IMG/VR virus record: IMGVR_UViG_3300010401_000010
Location: 1-54,697 of that record
DNA: 54,697 nt
Origin: a virus
Strand: one strand, 5' to 3'
Position numbers and translations under genes: made by a program. Positions 1-7,893 of this stretch are shown here, in pieces. The notes beneath the pieces are model-generated. The model ran no database searches, was not told where the DNA came from, and worked only from the letters and a program-made list of their open reading frames with translations. Position 1 is the stretch's first letter, and the number at the start of each line of letters is the position of its first letter.

Positions 1-123
1 ACGAGGAACTCGACGTGGCCGAGTGCCTGGACATCCGCCAGCTGCTCGCCGCCACTCCGAACCAGCGTTGTGCCCGGATGGAGGAGCTCCTCAACGCGGC
101 CGCCCGGAGTGGCGACGACATCG
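1..123. repeat. Terminal direct repeat, left copy (circular closure)
   Basis: These 123 bases are identical to 54575-54697. The repeat lies inside one continuous reading frame that runs off the right end and resumes here in frame. It therefore looks like the overlap of a circular assembly, not a biological terminal repeat. Confidence 0.95.
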
Positions 124-1940
124 TCAAGGACGTCGCGCGCCTGATCGTGATGAGGCTCGCGGAGACGACCGAGGACCGCATGCCGCCCGACTACGTCGAG
201 GCACTCCCCATGGTGCCCGACAAGCAGCGGGAGATCCTCTTCGAAGAGGCGAAGATGATCAAGACGAAGATCCTCGAGGCCGGGATCGGCGGCGCCCTCA
301 CCTGGGCCAACGCCGAGAAGCGCGACAAGTCCGACGGCCTCAAGAAGAAGAACGCGGCCGCGGAGGAGCTGCGGAAGCGCGCGGCTCAGGTCCCCGAGCC
401 CGACGAGCGCGACATCATCCGCCTGGAGGCCGAGAAGAAGAAGCTCCTGGTGGAGTCGGGCGCCGTCAAGCAGCGCTGGGCCGACTACAACCTCCTGGCC
501 GGGACCGCCACGCGGCTCCAGGAGCAGCTGAAGGTCACCGAGGAGATCGCCGAGCGCGTTCAGAAGTCCGCGATGGACGCCGAAGCGGTTCACGGCAAGG
601 CGGCGAAGGAGCTGCGGGAGCAGAGCGACCAGGTCCTCGAAAAGATGAGCGCGCTCAAGACGCCTCCCGAGGAGGACGACAGCCAGGTCACGAAGCTCCA
701 GGACGAAGCCAGAACACTCGCGCTGAAGGCCGAAGCCATCGATCTGCCGAACATCCCGGACACCATCAAGCACGAGCGCGCCGTCGCGGATCTGAAGGCT
801 CGGATCCAGATGGCGGAGATGTCCGAGTGGGCGGAGGTCCTGAAGATCGCGGAGGACATCGAGGGAATCGGGACTTCGAAGGGCTTCAAGACCGCACTGG
901 GCAAGCCTCTCAAGAAGCTGCGCGAGATTGCCGAGAAGGGGCTGGGCGCGAACCCCGCCGAGCTGAAGCAGGACCTGACCGCGGCGAGTGCCCGGCTGCA
1001 GGAAGCGACCGAGGCGAAGAAGAAGGCGGAGGCACTGCGTGAGAAGGCCGGGGCCGAACGCATCGCCCTGTGCCAGCAGGCGGACCAGAAGACCGCCGAG
1101 GCCATCAAGATCAGGGCCGAGATCAACCAGCGCCGACGGAAGGCCCTCCAGGACTTCGACGCCCAGCGCGCCGCCCTGGCCGCCGAGCGGACGAAGCTGG
1201 AGCGCGCGCTCGAGACTCACAAGGAAGCCCTGGAGATCGCCCGCCAGGAGCACGAACGCACCCAGCGCCGGGTGACCTCCCTGCGGGACCAGGCCAAGGG
1301 CGCCGGCGAGCTGCCCGCCGCCCCGCCGGATCCCATGGTGATCGAGGGCAAGCTGAGCGCGGTCGACGGCGAGCTTCAGAAGCTGATCGCCGCGAGGGCC
1401 ACCCACACCGAGATCCACAACGTCCTGAACGAGATCGAAGCGGCCAAGGCGGGCGCCGTGGTGTTCACCGCGATCGAGTGGGCCCTGCAGCGCCAGCGCG
1501 AGGTGGAGATCTCCAGCGCGGGCGGACCGCTGATCAGGACGATGAACGAGTTCCTGAAGGCCGCGGGCCGGAAGGAAACACCTTTCATCCGCGCGAGCCA
1601 GGGCCTCTGCACCATCGGGTGGAAGACCGCCGACGGCCGCGAGATCCAGATCCAGGCGCTCTCGGGGGGCGAATGGTGCCTCTTCGCCGCCGCGCTCACC
1701 ACCGCCGTGATCCTCTGCCGGAAGAGCGTGCTCAAGATCCTGCTGGTGGAAGCAGGCGAGGCGGACGGACGCGTTCTGAGCCAGCTCCTCGAAGGCATCC
1801 AGGGCGTGAACAAGGAGGAGCTGCTGACCGCGATCGTGATGTCGCCGAGGGCTCCCGACCAGAGGGTCGACTACCTCGAGGGCTGGGACGTCATCCGGGT
1901 CACCGAGGACAAGAAGGCGGCCGCCGGCGCGGCTGCGTAA
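1..1940 (+). CDS. SMC/Rad50-like recombination ATPase, C-terminal part
   Basis: This is the 3' portion of a gene that starts at 54226; joined across the closure it encodes 762 aa. After the N-terminal Walker A (in the other piece) comes a very long charged region rich in Glu, Lys and Ala heptads, as in SMC/Rad50/SbcC coiled coils. The ABC signature LSGGE is at about residue 670, and a Walker B-like segment (KILLVEAGEAD) follows at about 693-705. The usual Walker B Asp appears to be Glu here. It follows a Cas4-like exonuclease and an annealing protein in the same direction, so a role in phage DNA recombination or end processing is likely. RecN, RecF or SbcC labels are alternatives. Confidence 0.85.
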   Translation, partial: EELDVAECLDIRQLLAATPNQRCARMEELLNAAARSGDDIVKDVARLIVMRLAETTEDRMPPDYVEALPMVPDKQREILFEEAKMIKTKILEAGIGGALTWANAEKRDKSDGLKKKNAAAEELRKRAAQVPEPDERDIIRLEAEKKKLLVESGAVKQRWADYNLLAGTATRLQEQLKVTEEIAERVQKSAMDAEAVHGKAAKELREQSDQVLEKMSALKTPPEEDDSQVTKLQDEARTLALKAEAIDLPNIPDTIKHERAVADLKARIQMAEMSEWAEVLKIAEDIEGIGTSKGFKTALGKPLKKLREIAEKGLGANPAELKQDLTAASARLQEATEAKKKAEALREKAGAERIALCQQADQKTAEAIKIRAEINQRRRKALQDFDAQRAALAAERTKLERALETHKEALEIARQEHERTQRRVTSLRDQAKGAGELPAAPPDPMVIEGKLSAVDGELQKLIAARATHTEIHNVLNEIEAAKAGAVVFTAIEWALQRQREVEISSAGGPLIRTMNEFLKAAGRKETPFIRASQGLCTIGWKTADGREIQIQALSGGEWCLFAAALTTAVILCRKSVLKILLVEAGEADGRVLSQLLEGIQGVNKEELLTAIVMSPRAPDQRVDYLEGWDVIRVTEDKKAAAGAAA

Positions 1941-2060
1941 ACGCGAGAACCACATGAGACGGGCGGGCCCCAGCAAGGCAGTACCCGCCGGAGACAAGCC
2001 GCTCCCGAGGGAATCGCAGGGATAGGACCGGGGGCGCAAATCGAGAGAGGGAGGTCGGAC

Positions 2061-2159
2061 GTGGACAAGGTCGACGAGAAGTTCCCCCAGGCGGTGGCCT
2101 GGGGCCTGGCCGTGGCGGTGATGGTCCTGATCATCCTGCGCGCGGTCATCTGGCAGTAA
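2061..2159 (+). CDS. 32-aa single-span membrane protein
   Basis: A short GTG-started ORF encodes MDKVDEKFPQ followed by about 20 hydrophobic residues and a C-terminal RAVIWQ. A strong ribosome-binding site (agagggaggt) sits about six bases upstream. The charged N-terminus and single predicted span resemble small phage membrane effectors, but no function can be assigned. It fills most of the otherwise gene-free 1941-2231 gap; I see nothing else in that gap. Confidence 0.6.
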   Translation: MDKVDEKFPQAVAWGLAVAVMVLIILRAVIWQ

Positions 2160-2231
2160 GGGGCAGTTCCCGGGGCTTCGATCGAGGGTGGGCGCGCGGG
2201 GCGCGCCGAGAGAGACGGAACGGTAGAGAGA

Positions 2232-3545
2232 GTGGGCTTTCCTTACAACGAGATTCTGGTCGGAGATGCCCTAGAACAACTCAGGGCACTTCCGGCGCAG
2301 TCCGTCCACTGCGTAGTCACCTCGCCTCCCTACTGGGGGCTGCGGGACTACGGAGTCCCCCATCAACTCGGCCTCGAGCCCACGCCCGACGAGTACGTCG
2401 AGAAGATGGTCGTCATCTTCCGCGAGGTCCGCCGCATCCTGCGCCTCGACGGCACGCTCTGGCTGAACCTGGGCGACTGCTACGCCACTGGTGCCGGCAT
2501 GGTTGGGGATTCACCCGGAGGTGGAGAACAGGGCGCCCGGTGGCTTGGCGACGTGCAGCGGCATCGAGACGAGCGACGCAGGACGACCCGCGACGGAACC
2601 CACTGCGGGAAACACACCGCGATCGCCGCCCGGGGTCCGATGAACCAGCCCAACCGTATGCCCATCCCCGGCCTGAAGCCCAAGGACCTGGTCGGAATCC
2701 CCTGGCGCGTCGCCTTTGCCCTCCAGCGCGATGGGTGGTGGATCCGCCAGGACAACATCTGGGCGAAGCGCAACCCGATGCCAGAGAGCGTCCGGGACCG
2801 CACCACGCGCGCGCACGAGTACGTCTTCCATCTCTCGCGCTCGGAGAACTACTTCTACGACGCCGTCGCCATCGAAGAGCCCCAGAGCGAGGCCGAGCGC
2901 ACCTATAGGCTCCGGCAGCAAGCTCGCGGCGTCGAGACGGTCTACAAGCTACGCAAGGACGCGGAGGGCGCCAGGGCACCGGGGAACGCCTCGCAGGGTG
3001 CGAAAGGCTGCGCCCGCAGCGCGGAAGCCCGACAGCTCCTCGCCCTCAAGGGCACGCGGAATAGGCGCAGCGTCTGGTCGATCGCGACGCAGGCCTGTAA
3101 GGAGGCGCACTTCGCAACCTTCCCGGAGGACCTGGTCGAGCCCTGCATCCTGGCCGGGACCTCCGACAAGGGCTGCTGCGCGACGTGCGGCACTCCGTTA
3201 GTCCGCCGGCTGAAGGTCACCTACGAGAAGACCCGGCCGGGTGGCTGCCATGGCCCGAAGACGAAGGGCCGCCAACACGTCCCCTGCGGATCGGCTCGCT
3301 ACAACGAGCGGCTGGTGGCCAGGCGTGAGACGGTCTCCTGGCAGAAGTCCTGCGACTGCGAGCTCTGGAGCGGCACCGTGCCGGCCATCGTCTTGGACCC
3401 GTTCATGGGCGCGGGGACGACTGCCCTCGTCGCGCTGAAGCGCGGCCGCCGCTTCATCGGCATCGACATCAACGCCGAGTACGCAGAGATCGCTCGGCGG
3501 CGCATCGCGCCGTTCATGCCGGCGCCGGCGGGGGTGGCCCAGTGA
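2232..3545 (+). CDS. DNA methyltransferase, beta-class (N4-cytosine or N6-adenine)
   Basis: This 437-aa protein is an S-adenosylmethionine-dependent amino-methyltransferase. The catalytic motif IV is SPPYW at residues 31-35 and the AdoMet motif I is FMGAGTT near residue 391. Motif IV before motif I is the beta arrangement. SPPY is common in N4-cytosine enzymes, though some N6-adenine enzymes share it. A Cys-rich insert (CCATCG and CDC) near residues 315-375 may bind metal. No restriction partner is adjacent, so self-protection against host restriction is likely. The start is GTG, and the end overlaps the next gene by GTGA. Confidence 0.88.
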   Translation: MGFPYNEILVGDALEQLRALPAQSVHCVVTSPPYWGLRDYGVPHQLGLEPTPDEYVEKMVVIFREVRRILRLDGTLWLNLGDCYATGAGMVGDSPGGGEQGARWLGDVQRHRDERRRTTRDGTHCGKHTAIAARGPMNQPNRMPIPGLKPKDLVGIPWRVAFALQRDGWWIRQDNIWAKRNPMPESVRDRTTRAHEYVFHLSRSENYFYDAVAIEEPQSEAERTYRLRQQARGVETVYKLRKDAEGARAPGNASQGAKGCARSAEARQLLALKGTRNRRSVWSIATQACKEAHFATFPEDLVEPCILAGTSDKGCCATCGTPLVRRLKVTYEKTRPGGCHGPKTKGRQHVPCGSARYNERLVARRETVSWQKSCDCELWSGTVPAIVLDPFMGAGTTALVALKRGRRFIGIDINAEYAEIARRRIAPFMPAPAGVAQ

Positions 3546-4036
3546 TCTTCCCACTCATCACGTTCGACCTGATCCCCAACGAGGTTGCCGACGAGCGGCT
3601 TAAAGAATGGGGCCATTGGCTCGGGGGCTGCAACCGGCCGTTCGGGCGCCAATCCTTCGGACTGTCGATCGAGGGCGACGTCCTCTCAGTGGCGGTCAGC
3701 GCGTCCACGGTCAACGCAACCTGCGGCGGGGTCCCCCGGCAGGAATGCGTCGAGTTGGCCAGGCTCTGCTCTGCGCCGGCGCACCGAGATCTAACGCGCC
3801 CTGCCCTTCGCCTTTGGCGCAAGATCGCGCCCGTCGCGTGGACCCGCAAGTACTGGCCGGTCCGCGCCCTGGTCTCCTACTCCAACGCGATCCGCCACAA
3901 GGGCGACATCTACCGGTTCGACGGCTGGAAGAAGGTGGCCGACGTACGCGGCTCGACGGGCGGGGGCAACTGGACTCAAAAGAAAACCATGGAGCCAAAG
4001 GCGGTCTGGGTCTTCGACCTCCGGGGCGCTGCATGA
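3542..4036 (+). CDS. Mom/XF1762-like putative acyltransferase
   Basis: This 164-aa protein has the feel of compact GNAT-type phage proteins (Mom and XF1762 families). A short beta/alpha start is followed by a central segment with the pattern ELARLCSAP and a later YSNAIRHKGDIYRFDGWK block that resembles an acceptor-side loop. It is translationally coupled (GTGA) to the methyltransferase before it. A Mom-like protein beside a methyltransferase would fit DNA hypermodification against restriction. The family call rests on overall pattern only, and no catalytic residue can be named with confidence. Confidence 0.4.
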   Translation: MIFPLITFDLIPNEVADERLKEWGHWLGGCNRPFGRQSFGLSIEGDVLSVAVSASTVNATCGGVPRQECVELARLCSAPAHRDLTRPALRLWRKIAPVAWTRKYWPVRALVSYSNAIRHKGDIYRFDGWKKVADVRGSTGGGNWTQKKTMEPKAVWVFDLRGAA

Positions 4037-4104
4037 ACAAGAGTTTTTTGGGCAGTAACAGGAGCCGGGGGACCTGGCTGGGTGAGGGTGGAACGAGCGT
4101 GTGA
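4033..4104 (+). CDS. Possible 23-aa peptide
   Basis: An ATG overlapping the previous stop as ATGA opens a 23-codon frame (MNKSFLGSNRSRG onward). The same overlap is used by many true genes here, so coupled translation is possible. It has no recognisable feature and could be chance. Confidence 0.2.
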   Translation: MNKSFLGSNRSRGTWLGEGGTSV

Positions 4105-4110
4105 CCGGGA

Positions 4111-4137
4111 GGGGAGGCCCCAACGAGGGGCTTCCCC
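4111..4137 (+). other. GC-rich hairpin upstream of the sigma factor gene
   Basis: An 11-bp stem (ggggaggcccc with ggggcttcccc, one G-U) closes a 5-base loop. It is followed by gaaaattt and not a T run, so it is not a clear terminator. It lies about 35 bases before the sigma factor start and could attenuate or stabilise that transcript. Confidence 0.4.
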
Positions 4138-4170
4138 GAAAATTTGGGAGAGAGGAGAGGGGGCAGGTTC

Positions 4171-4743
4171 GTGGGTGAGATGCCGGAGGCGGTTCGGAAG
4201 ATGATGCCGACGATCAAGTACCTGGCCAAGAAGGTGAGCGCGCGCGGCGCCGCGAGCATCGAGGATCTGATCCAGGTGGGGGCCATGGCCGCGATCGACG
4301 CCCTCAATCGATTCGATCCGAAGAAGGGCCGCGTCTGGAACTTCCTTCGTCAGCGCGCCCACGGCGCCATGATCGACGAGCTGAGGAACCTGGACCACAT
4401 CTCCAGGATCTACCGGATCCGGGGACACATCAACGGCCGGCCGCTCCCCGAGACGCTGTCGCTCCAGACCTCGCCGATGGAGCTTGTTCCTCGGGTGTTG
4501 CCCGACAAGCGGGGCGAGTCCCCGACGCAGCGGTCCACGGTCCACGACTTCTGGACTGACGTCCGGGGCCACCTGAACGCCCGCGAGGCCCGAGCGCTGG
4601 TCCTCTACTACGCCGGCGACATGACGCTGAAGGCCGTGGCAGCCGCCATGGGCATCAGCGAATCGCGCGCCTGCCAAATCGTCGGCGGCGCAGTCCGCCG
4701 TCTACGGAAAACCTTCGCCAACCGCATCAGGAGGAACGCGTGA
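4171..4743 (+). CDS. RNA polymerase sigma-70 family factor (FliA/WhiG-like)
   Basis: This protein of about 190 aa would direct host RNA polymerase to phage promoters. Region 2 is clear (DLIQVGAMAAIDALNRFDP, then RQRAHGAMIDELRN), as is a C-terminal region 4 helix-turn-helix (LKAVAAAMGISESRACQIV). The part between is short, like minimal FliA/WhiG types and unlike primary sigma factors. I chose GTG at 4171 because a purine-rich site (gagaggagaggggg) precedes it; ATG at 4180 or TTG at 4144 are alternatives. Mid-operon placement suggests it is an early product that switches on later genes, which is inference. Confidence 0.85.
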   Translation: MGEMPEAVRKMMPTIKYLAKKVSARGAASIEDLIQVGAMAAIDALNRFDPKKGRVWNFLRQRAHGAMIDELRNLDHISRIYRIRGHINGRPLPETLSLQTSPMELVPRVLPDKRGESPTQRSTVHDFWTDVRGHLNAREARALVLYYAGDMTLKAVAAAMGISESRACQIVGGAVRRLRKTFANRIRRNA

Positions 4744-5216
4744 ACACCCTCGAGGCCGACGAGGTCGCGCTGCTCGGCAAGGAGCGCCGCTGGGGCTTCT
4801 GGAACCGTCGCGACATCACCGACGGGAAGACCGTCTACATGCGGCGGATCTCCCTGGTGACCACGCCGTGGTTCAGCATCAAGCTCCACCGGATCTATCG
4901 CCCCGACGGCCAGCGGGAGCTGCACGACCATCCCTGGAGCTTCTTCTCCATCGTGCTCCGCGGCTGGTACGAGGAGGACGTCCCGCACCGGTGCAACTAC
5001 GGGGATTGTTTCTTCGAGCTGTGCCCGACCAGGCGGAAGGTCCGCTGGTGGAACTGGAAGCGCGCCGAGGACCGCCACAGCATCCGCTTCGTCAGCCGCA
5101 CGCCGGTGTGGACGCTGGTGTTCTGCGCCCCCGCGCGCCGCGTGTGGGGGTTCTGGACCGACAGCGGCACGAAGTTCATCCCATGGAACCAGTACGAGAA
5201 GCTGAACGATGCCTAA
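4740..5216 (+). CDS. Cupin-like phage protein
   Basis: This 158-aa protein has a beta-rich core with HDHPWSFFSIVLRGWYEE, a cupin-type metal-binding and glycine-turn pattern, then a second strand set ending in WTLVFCAPARRVWGFW. Small cupins of this kind recur in phage early regions without a proven role. Translation is coupled to the sigma factor gene by a GTGA overlap. Confidence 0.55.
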   Translation: MNTLEADEVALLGKERRWGFWNRRDITDGKTVYMRRISLVTTPWFSIKLHRIYRPDGQRELHDHPWSFFSIVLRGWYEEDVPHRCNYGDCFFELCPTRRKVRWWNWKRAEDRHSIRFVSRTPVWTLVFCAPARRVWGFWTDSGTKFIPWNQYEKLNDA

Positions 5217-5628
5217 CATGAAAGCGCTCACGCTCTACCAGCCGCAAGCCGCGCTGGTCGTCTTCGGCGACAAGGACCTGGAGAACCGGAAGTGGTTCCC
5301 GCCTAAGGCCCTGGTCGGCGAGCGGATCGCCATCCATGCGGCCAACCACTGGGACAAGGAATTCGCCGCCAAGTATCCCGTCGAGGTAGCCGCGCTCAAG
5401 GAGAGCGCCGAGGTCCGCGGCGCCATCATCGGGACGGTGATCATCGACTTCGCCGTGGACACCGCGGCGGGCCTCTCGGGCGCGCTCCGGAAATACTGGG
5501 CCGGCCCGGTGGGCTGGATCCTCCGGAGCAAGATCGGCGTCGTCCCCATTTACTGCCGGGGCTACCAGAAGCTCTGGAACGTCCCGCACGAGATTCGCCG
5601 GCAGATTTACACGGGGGACGAGGAATGA
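5209..5628 (+). CDS. ASCH-domain protein
   Basis: This 139-aa protein begins with MKALTLYQPQAALVVFGDKDLENRKW, the typical opening of ASCH-fold proteins (a PUA-like RNA- or nucleotide-binding fold). The rest (RIAIHAANHW, then AIIGTVIIDF) also fits the family. ATG at 5209 overlaps the previous gene; ATG at 5218 is an alternative start. ASCH proteins in phages are thought to bind RNA or modified nucleotides; the substrate here is unknown. Confidence 0.75.
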   Translation: MPNMKALTLYQPQAALVVFGDKDLENRKWFPPKALVGERIAIHAANHWDKEFAAKYPVEVAALKESAEVRGAIIGTVIIDFAVDTAAGLSGALRKYWAGPVGWILRSKIGVVPIYCRGYQKLWNVPHEIRRQIYTGDEE

Positions 5629-6155
5629 GCATCCTCACCATTTCCCAGAAGAGCTTCATCGTCGTCTCGGGCGAGCTCGGCACCGCATGGTTCTCTCCCG
5701 ATAAGGCCTTCCGGTACCGCCTGGTGCGGCCGCTGTCGGACCTCCCGCGCACGATGGTGTCGATCGGACAGAACCCCTCGAAGGCGGACCATGAGACGAA
5801 CGACATGACCATCACGAAGGACATGGAGTTCGCCCGGCGGGCCGGCTGCGGCAAGCTGGTGAAGATCAACCTCGGCGCCTTCATCACAACGGACCCCCAC
5901 ATTTTGCGGACGGTCCCTGATCCGATCGGCCAACTCAACCGGCAGTTTATCGCCGAGGCGGCCATGGAGGCGGACGTCCTGGTCGCGGCCTGGGGCGCCA
6001 TGCCCAACGAGCTATGGGCCCGCTTCCGGCCGAGCGTGGAGCTGATCAAGACCTTCAACGGCGTGCAGTGCTTCGGCAAGACGAAGAACGGCGCGCCGCG
6101 GCACACCTCGCGCATCGGGTACCGGACCCAGCTCGAAGACTGGAGGCGCTCATGA
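5625..6155 (+). CDS. DUF1643 family protein
   Basis: This 176-aa protein matches the DUF1643 pattern: IGQNPSKADHETNDMTI, then a segment KLVKINLGAF, then DPIGQLN and VAAWGAMPN. The family is common in phages and mobile elements and has no proven activity; a relation to uracil-DNA glycosylase folds has been suggested. It is coupled to the ASCH gene by an ATGA overlap. Confidence 0.75.
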   Translation: MSILTISQKSFIVVSGELGTAWFSPDKAFRYRLVRPLSDLPRTMVSIGQNPSKADHETNDMTITKDMEFARRAGCGKLVKINLGAFITTDPHILRTVPDPIGQLNRQFIAEAAMEADVLVAAWGAMPNELWARFRPSVELIKTFNGVQCFGKTKNGAPRHTSRIGYRTQLEDWRRS

Positions 6156-6433
6156 TGACGATCAACCCCGGGGTCTGCAGAGGCTGCGGGGCCGCCATCC
6201 TCTGGATCAAGAACGAGAAGGGCAAGGCCGAGCCGTTCGACGCCGCGGTCCGCCGCGTCCTCCATGTCGAGAGCGACCCGCAGCCGGGCGGCGCGAAGTT
6301 CGGCGTCGGTCACGCCGGAGAACCCTGGGCCAGCCCCGCCGGCGAATGGGAGCTCGACACCGCCCACCTTCCCCATTTCATCACCTGCCCCAAACGCGAC
6401 CAGTTCAAGAAAACCAAGGAGACCACCACATGA
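6152..6433 (+). CDS. Small zinc-ribbon-like protein
   Basis: This 93-aa protein has an N-terminal CRGCGAAILWIKNEKG (CxxC knuckle followed by a beta hairpin) and a distal HFITC that could complete a metal site. The form is common in phage early regions. The ATGA overlap with the gene before shows coupling. Function unknown. Confidence 0.6.
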   Translation: MMTINPGVCRGCGAAILWIKNEKGKAEPFDAAVRRVLHVESDPQPGGAKFGVGHAGEPWASPAGEWELDTAHLPHFITCPKRDQFKKTKETTT

Positions 6434-6774
6434 ACAAATTCGGAGAAGTGATCCGCGCGCTGCGCCTGGCCGACAAACTCGACGGCCAGGACCTCGCCAA
6501 GAAGGTCCGGATCCCGCGCGGTTACCTTTCATCGATCGAGCTGGGGAAGGCGAATCCTCCGTCCCTCAAGATCCTGAAGCGCATGCAGAGGGCGTTCGAT
6601 CACCGCGGGATCCAGCTGGCCGACCTGGTCGAGCTGGCCTGGGCGGACAAGTCGCCCGAGCTGATCCACGACCGGGTCATGCACAAGATCCGGGACAACC
6701 CCCTCTTCAAGGTGAAGCTCGTCCCCCAGGAGATCCAAGTCCCCTTCGCCGCCGGCGAGAAGGAGGCGGTGTAG
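6430..6774 (+). CDS. XRE-family helix-turn-helix regulator
   Basis: This 114-aa protein has a Cro/CI-type helix-turn-helix in residues 5-55, with GQDLAKKVRIPRGYLSSIE as the two DNA-contact helices and a long C-terminal tail. It is transcribed within the early operon and not divergently from it, so it is not placed like a classical immunity repressor. It may be a Cro-like or late regulator. The start overlaps the previous stop as ATGA. Confidence 0.8.
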   Translation: MNKFGEVIRALRLADKLDGQDLAKKVRIPRGYLSSIELGKANPPSLKILKRMQRAFDHRGIQLADLVELAWADKSPELIHDRVMHKIRDNPLFKVKLVPQEIQVPFAAGEKEAV

Positions 6775-6777
6775 GCC

Positions 6778-7047
6778 ATGAGCGACTGGTACGAAGCGAA
6801 CAAGGCGGTGGCGGCCGAGCGCCGCGATCGCCTGGAAGGCCCGCGCATGAACAGCACCCGCCATCAGCTGATGCGCCTGGGGTGCCGCGTCTCGCAGGGC
6901 CCGGACCGCAAGAGCTTCACCGTGGTCTTCCCGAATGGGAAGCGCTTCAACTTCTGGCCCTACAGCGGCTGGTTCGCGGGCAAGCCGAGCGGCCGCGGGT
7001 TCAACGAACTTCTGAAAGCCGGGGGATGTTCCCCTGGCCAGCGATAG
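6778..7047 (+). CDS. Hypothetical early protein
   Basis: This 89-aa basic protein has a helical N-terminus followed by a short beta segment (KSFTVVFPNGKRFNFWPYSGWF). I do not recognise a family. It lies three bases after the XRE gene with a good purine-rich site, so it is likely real and co-expressed. Confidence 0.6.
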   Translation: MSDWYEANKAVAAERRDRLEGPRMNSTRHQLMRLGCRVSQGPDRKSFTVVFPNGKRFNFWPYSGWFAGKPSGRGFNELLKAGGCSPGQR

Positions 7048-7075
7048 ACGGCGGAACGAGAAAGGAGAAACAGGC

Positions 7076-7393
7076 ATGGCCAAGGACCAGGCCGAGCTCC
7101 CGGGCGTGCGCCCGGAGCACATCAAGCGCCTCGAGGAGATCGAAGCGGAGATCAAGGCGAACGAGGGGAAGGTGTCCAGACTCCGGTCGAAGAACCGCGA
7201 GCTGTCGGACGAGGCCGTCGGCCTCTGGAAGAGCCACAAGCTGAAGTCGACCCGCATCGTGGACGACCAGGAGTGGTACGTCGACGAGCCGCGCGCGAAG
7301 TACAAGCACCGCAAGTTCAAGGACTCCAAGGAGGAGGCCGGCGCGGCGCCCGCCGACAAGAGCCAGAAGGAAAAGGAAAAGGCGACGGCGTGA
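7076..7393 (+). CDS. Coiled-coil hypothetical protein
   Basis: This 105-aa protein has residues 15-45 as a charged coiled-coil helix (IKRLEEIEAEIKANEGKVSR), then a short WYVDEP segment, and a Lys/Glu-rich tail. The start has a strong site (gaaaggagaaa). It directly precedes and overlaps the resolvase gene by GTGA. Function unknown. Confidence 0.6.
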   Translation: MAKDQAELPGVRPEHIKRLEEIEAEIKANEGKVSRLRSKNRELSDEAVGLWKSHKLKSTRIVDDQEWYVDEPRAKYKHRKFKDSKEEAGAAPADKSQKEKEKATA

Positions 7394-7893
7394 CGGTTCG
7401 TTACCCCCGTCACATCCTGGGGATCGACCCCGGCACCACGTCGCTGGGTTGGTTGCTGCTTGAGGTCCCGAAGTCTCAGAGCTTCAAGGCTCTGGACTTC
7501 GGGACCATCCAACCCCCACGCGGCGACTGCCTGCGCTACCGCTTCGCCTACGAGCTGGAGCAGCTCGCGCCCGTCATCGCGAGGGCCAAGGAGCTCTGGG
7601 CGGAGTGCGTCGTCGAGCGTCCCTTCGTGAACAAGAACCACATGGCGACGCTCGCCATCGCGGGGTCTCGCGCGATCGCGCTGGCCATGATCGGCCAGGT
7701 GGGGCTCCGCTTCACCGAGTACTCCCCGCAGAGCTGGAAGCAGATCACGGGCAGCGGCTCAGCCGACGCGCCCAGGTACACCTACGTCGTTCAGCAGCTG
7801 CTCAGGCTGCGCGACACCCTGCCCTATGACGTCGGCGCCGCCGGCGGGCTGGCGATCTACCACGGCAGCAAGGAAGAGAGAGAGGACGACTGA
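7390..7893 (+). CDS. RuvC-like Holliday junction resolvase
   Basis: This 167-aa RNase H-fold endonuclease is predicted to cleave four-way junctions formed during phage recombination and replication. It opens with HILGIDPGTTSLGW (first catalytic Asp, D13). VVERPF carries E76, and PYDVGAAGGLAIYH supplies D147. Length and spacing match RuvC and the phage branch of the family. The GTG start overlaps the previous stop. It sits beside the replication initiator and in the same unit as the recombination genes. Confidence 0.82.
   Translation: MTVRYPRHILGIDPGTTSLGWLLLEVPKSQSFKALDFGTIQPPRGDCLRYRFAYELEQLAPVIARAKELWAECVVERPFVNKNHMATLAIAGSRAIALAMIGQVGLRFTEYSPQSWKQITGSGSADAPRYTYVVQQLLRLRDTLPYDVGAAGGLAIYHGSKEEREDD

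Noticed and set aside
1941-2231. tRNA or other RNA gene in non-coding gaps
   Set aside because: I examined the gaps at 1941-2060, 4105-4170, 15897-15998 and 50289-50698 for cloverleaf arms and CCA ends and saw none.
4740-5216. Two-component or sugar-isomerase role for the cupin
   Set aside because: Only the general cupin turn pattern is visible. The residues needed for a specific enzyme class are not all present, so no function is given.
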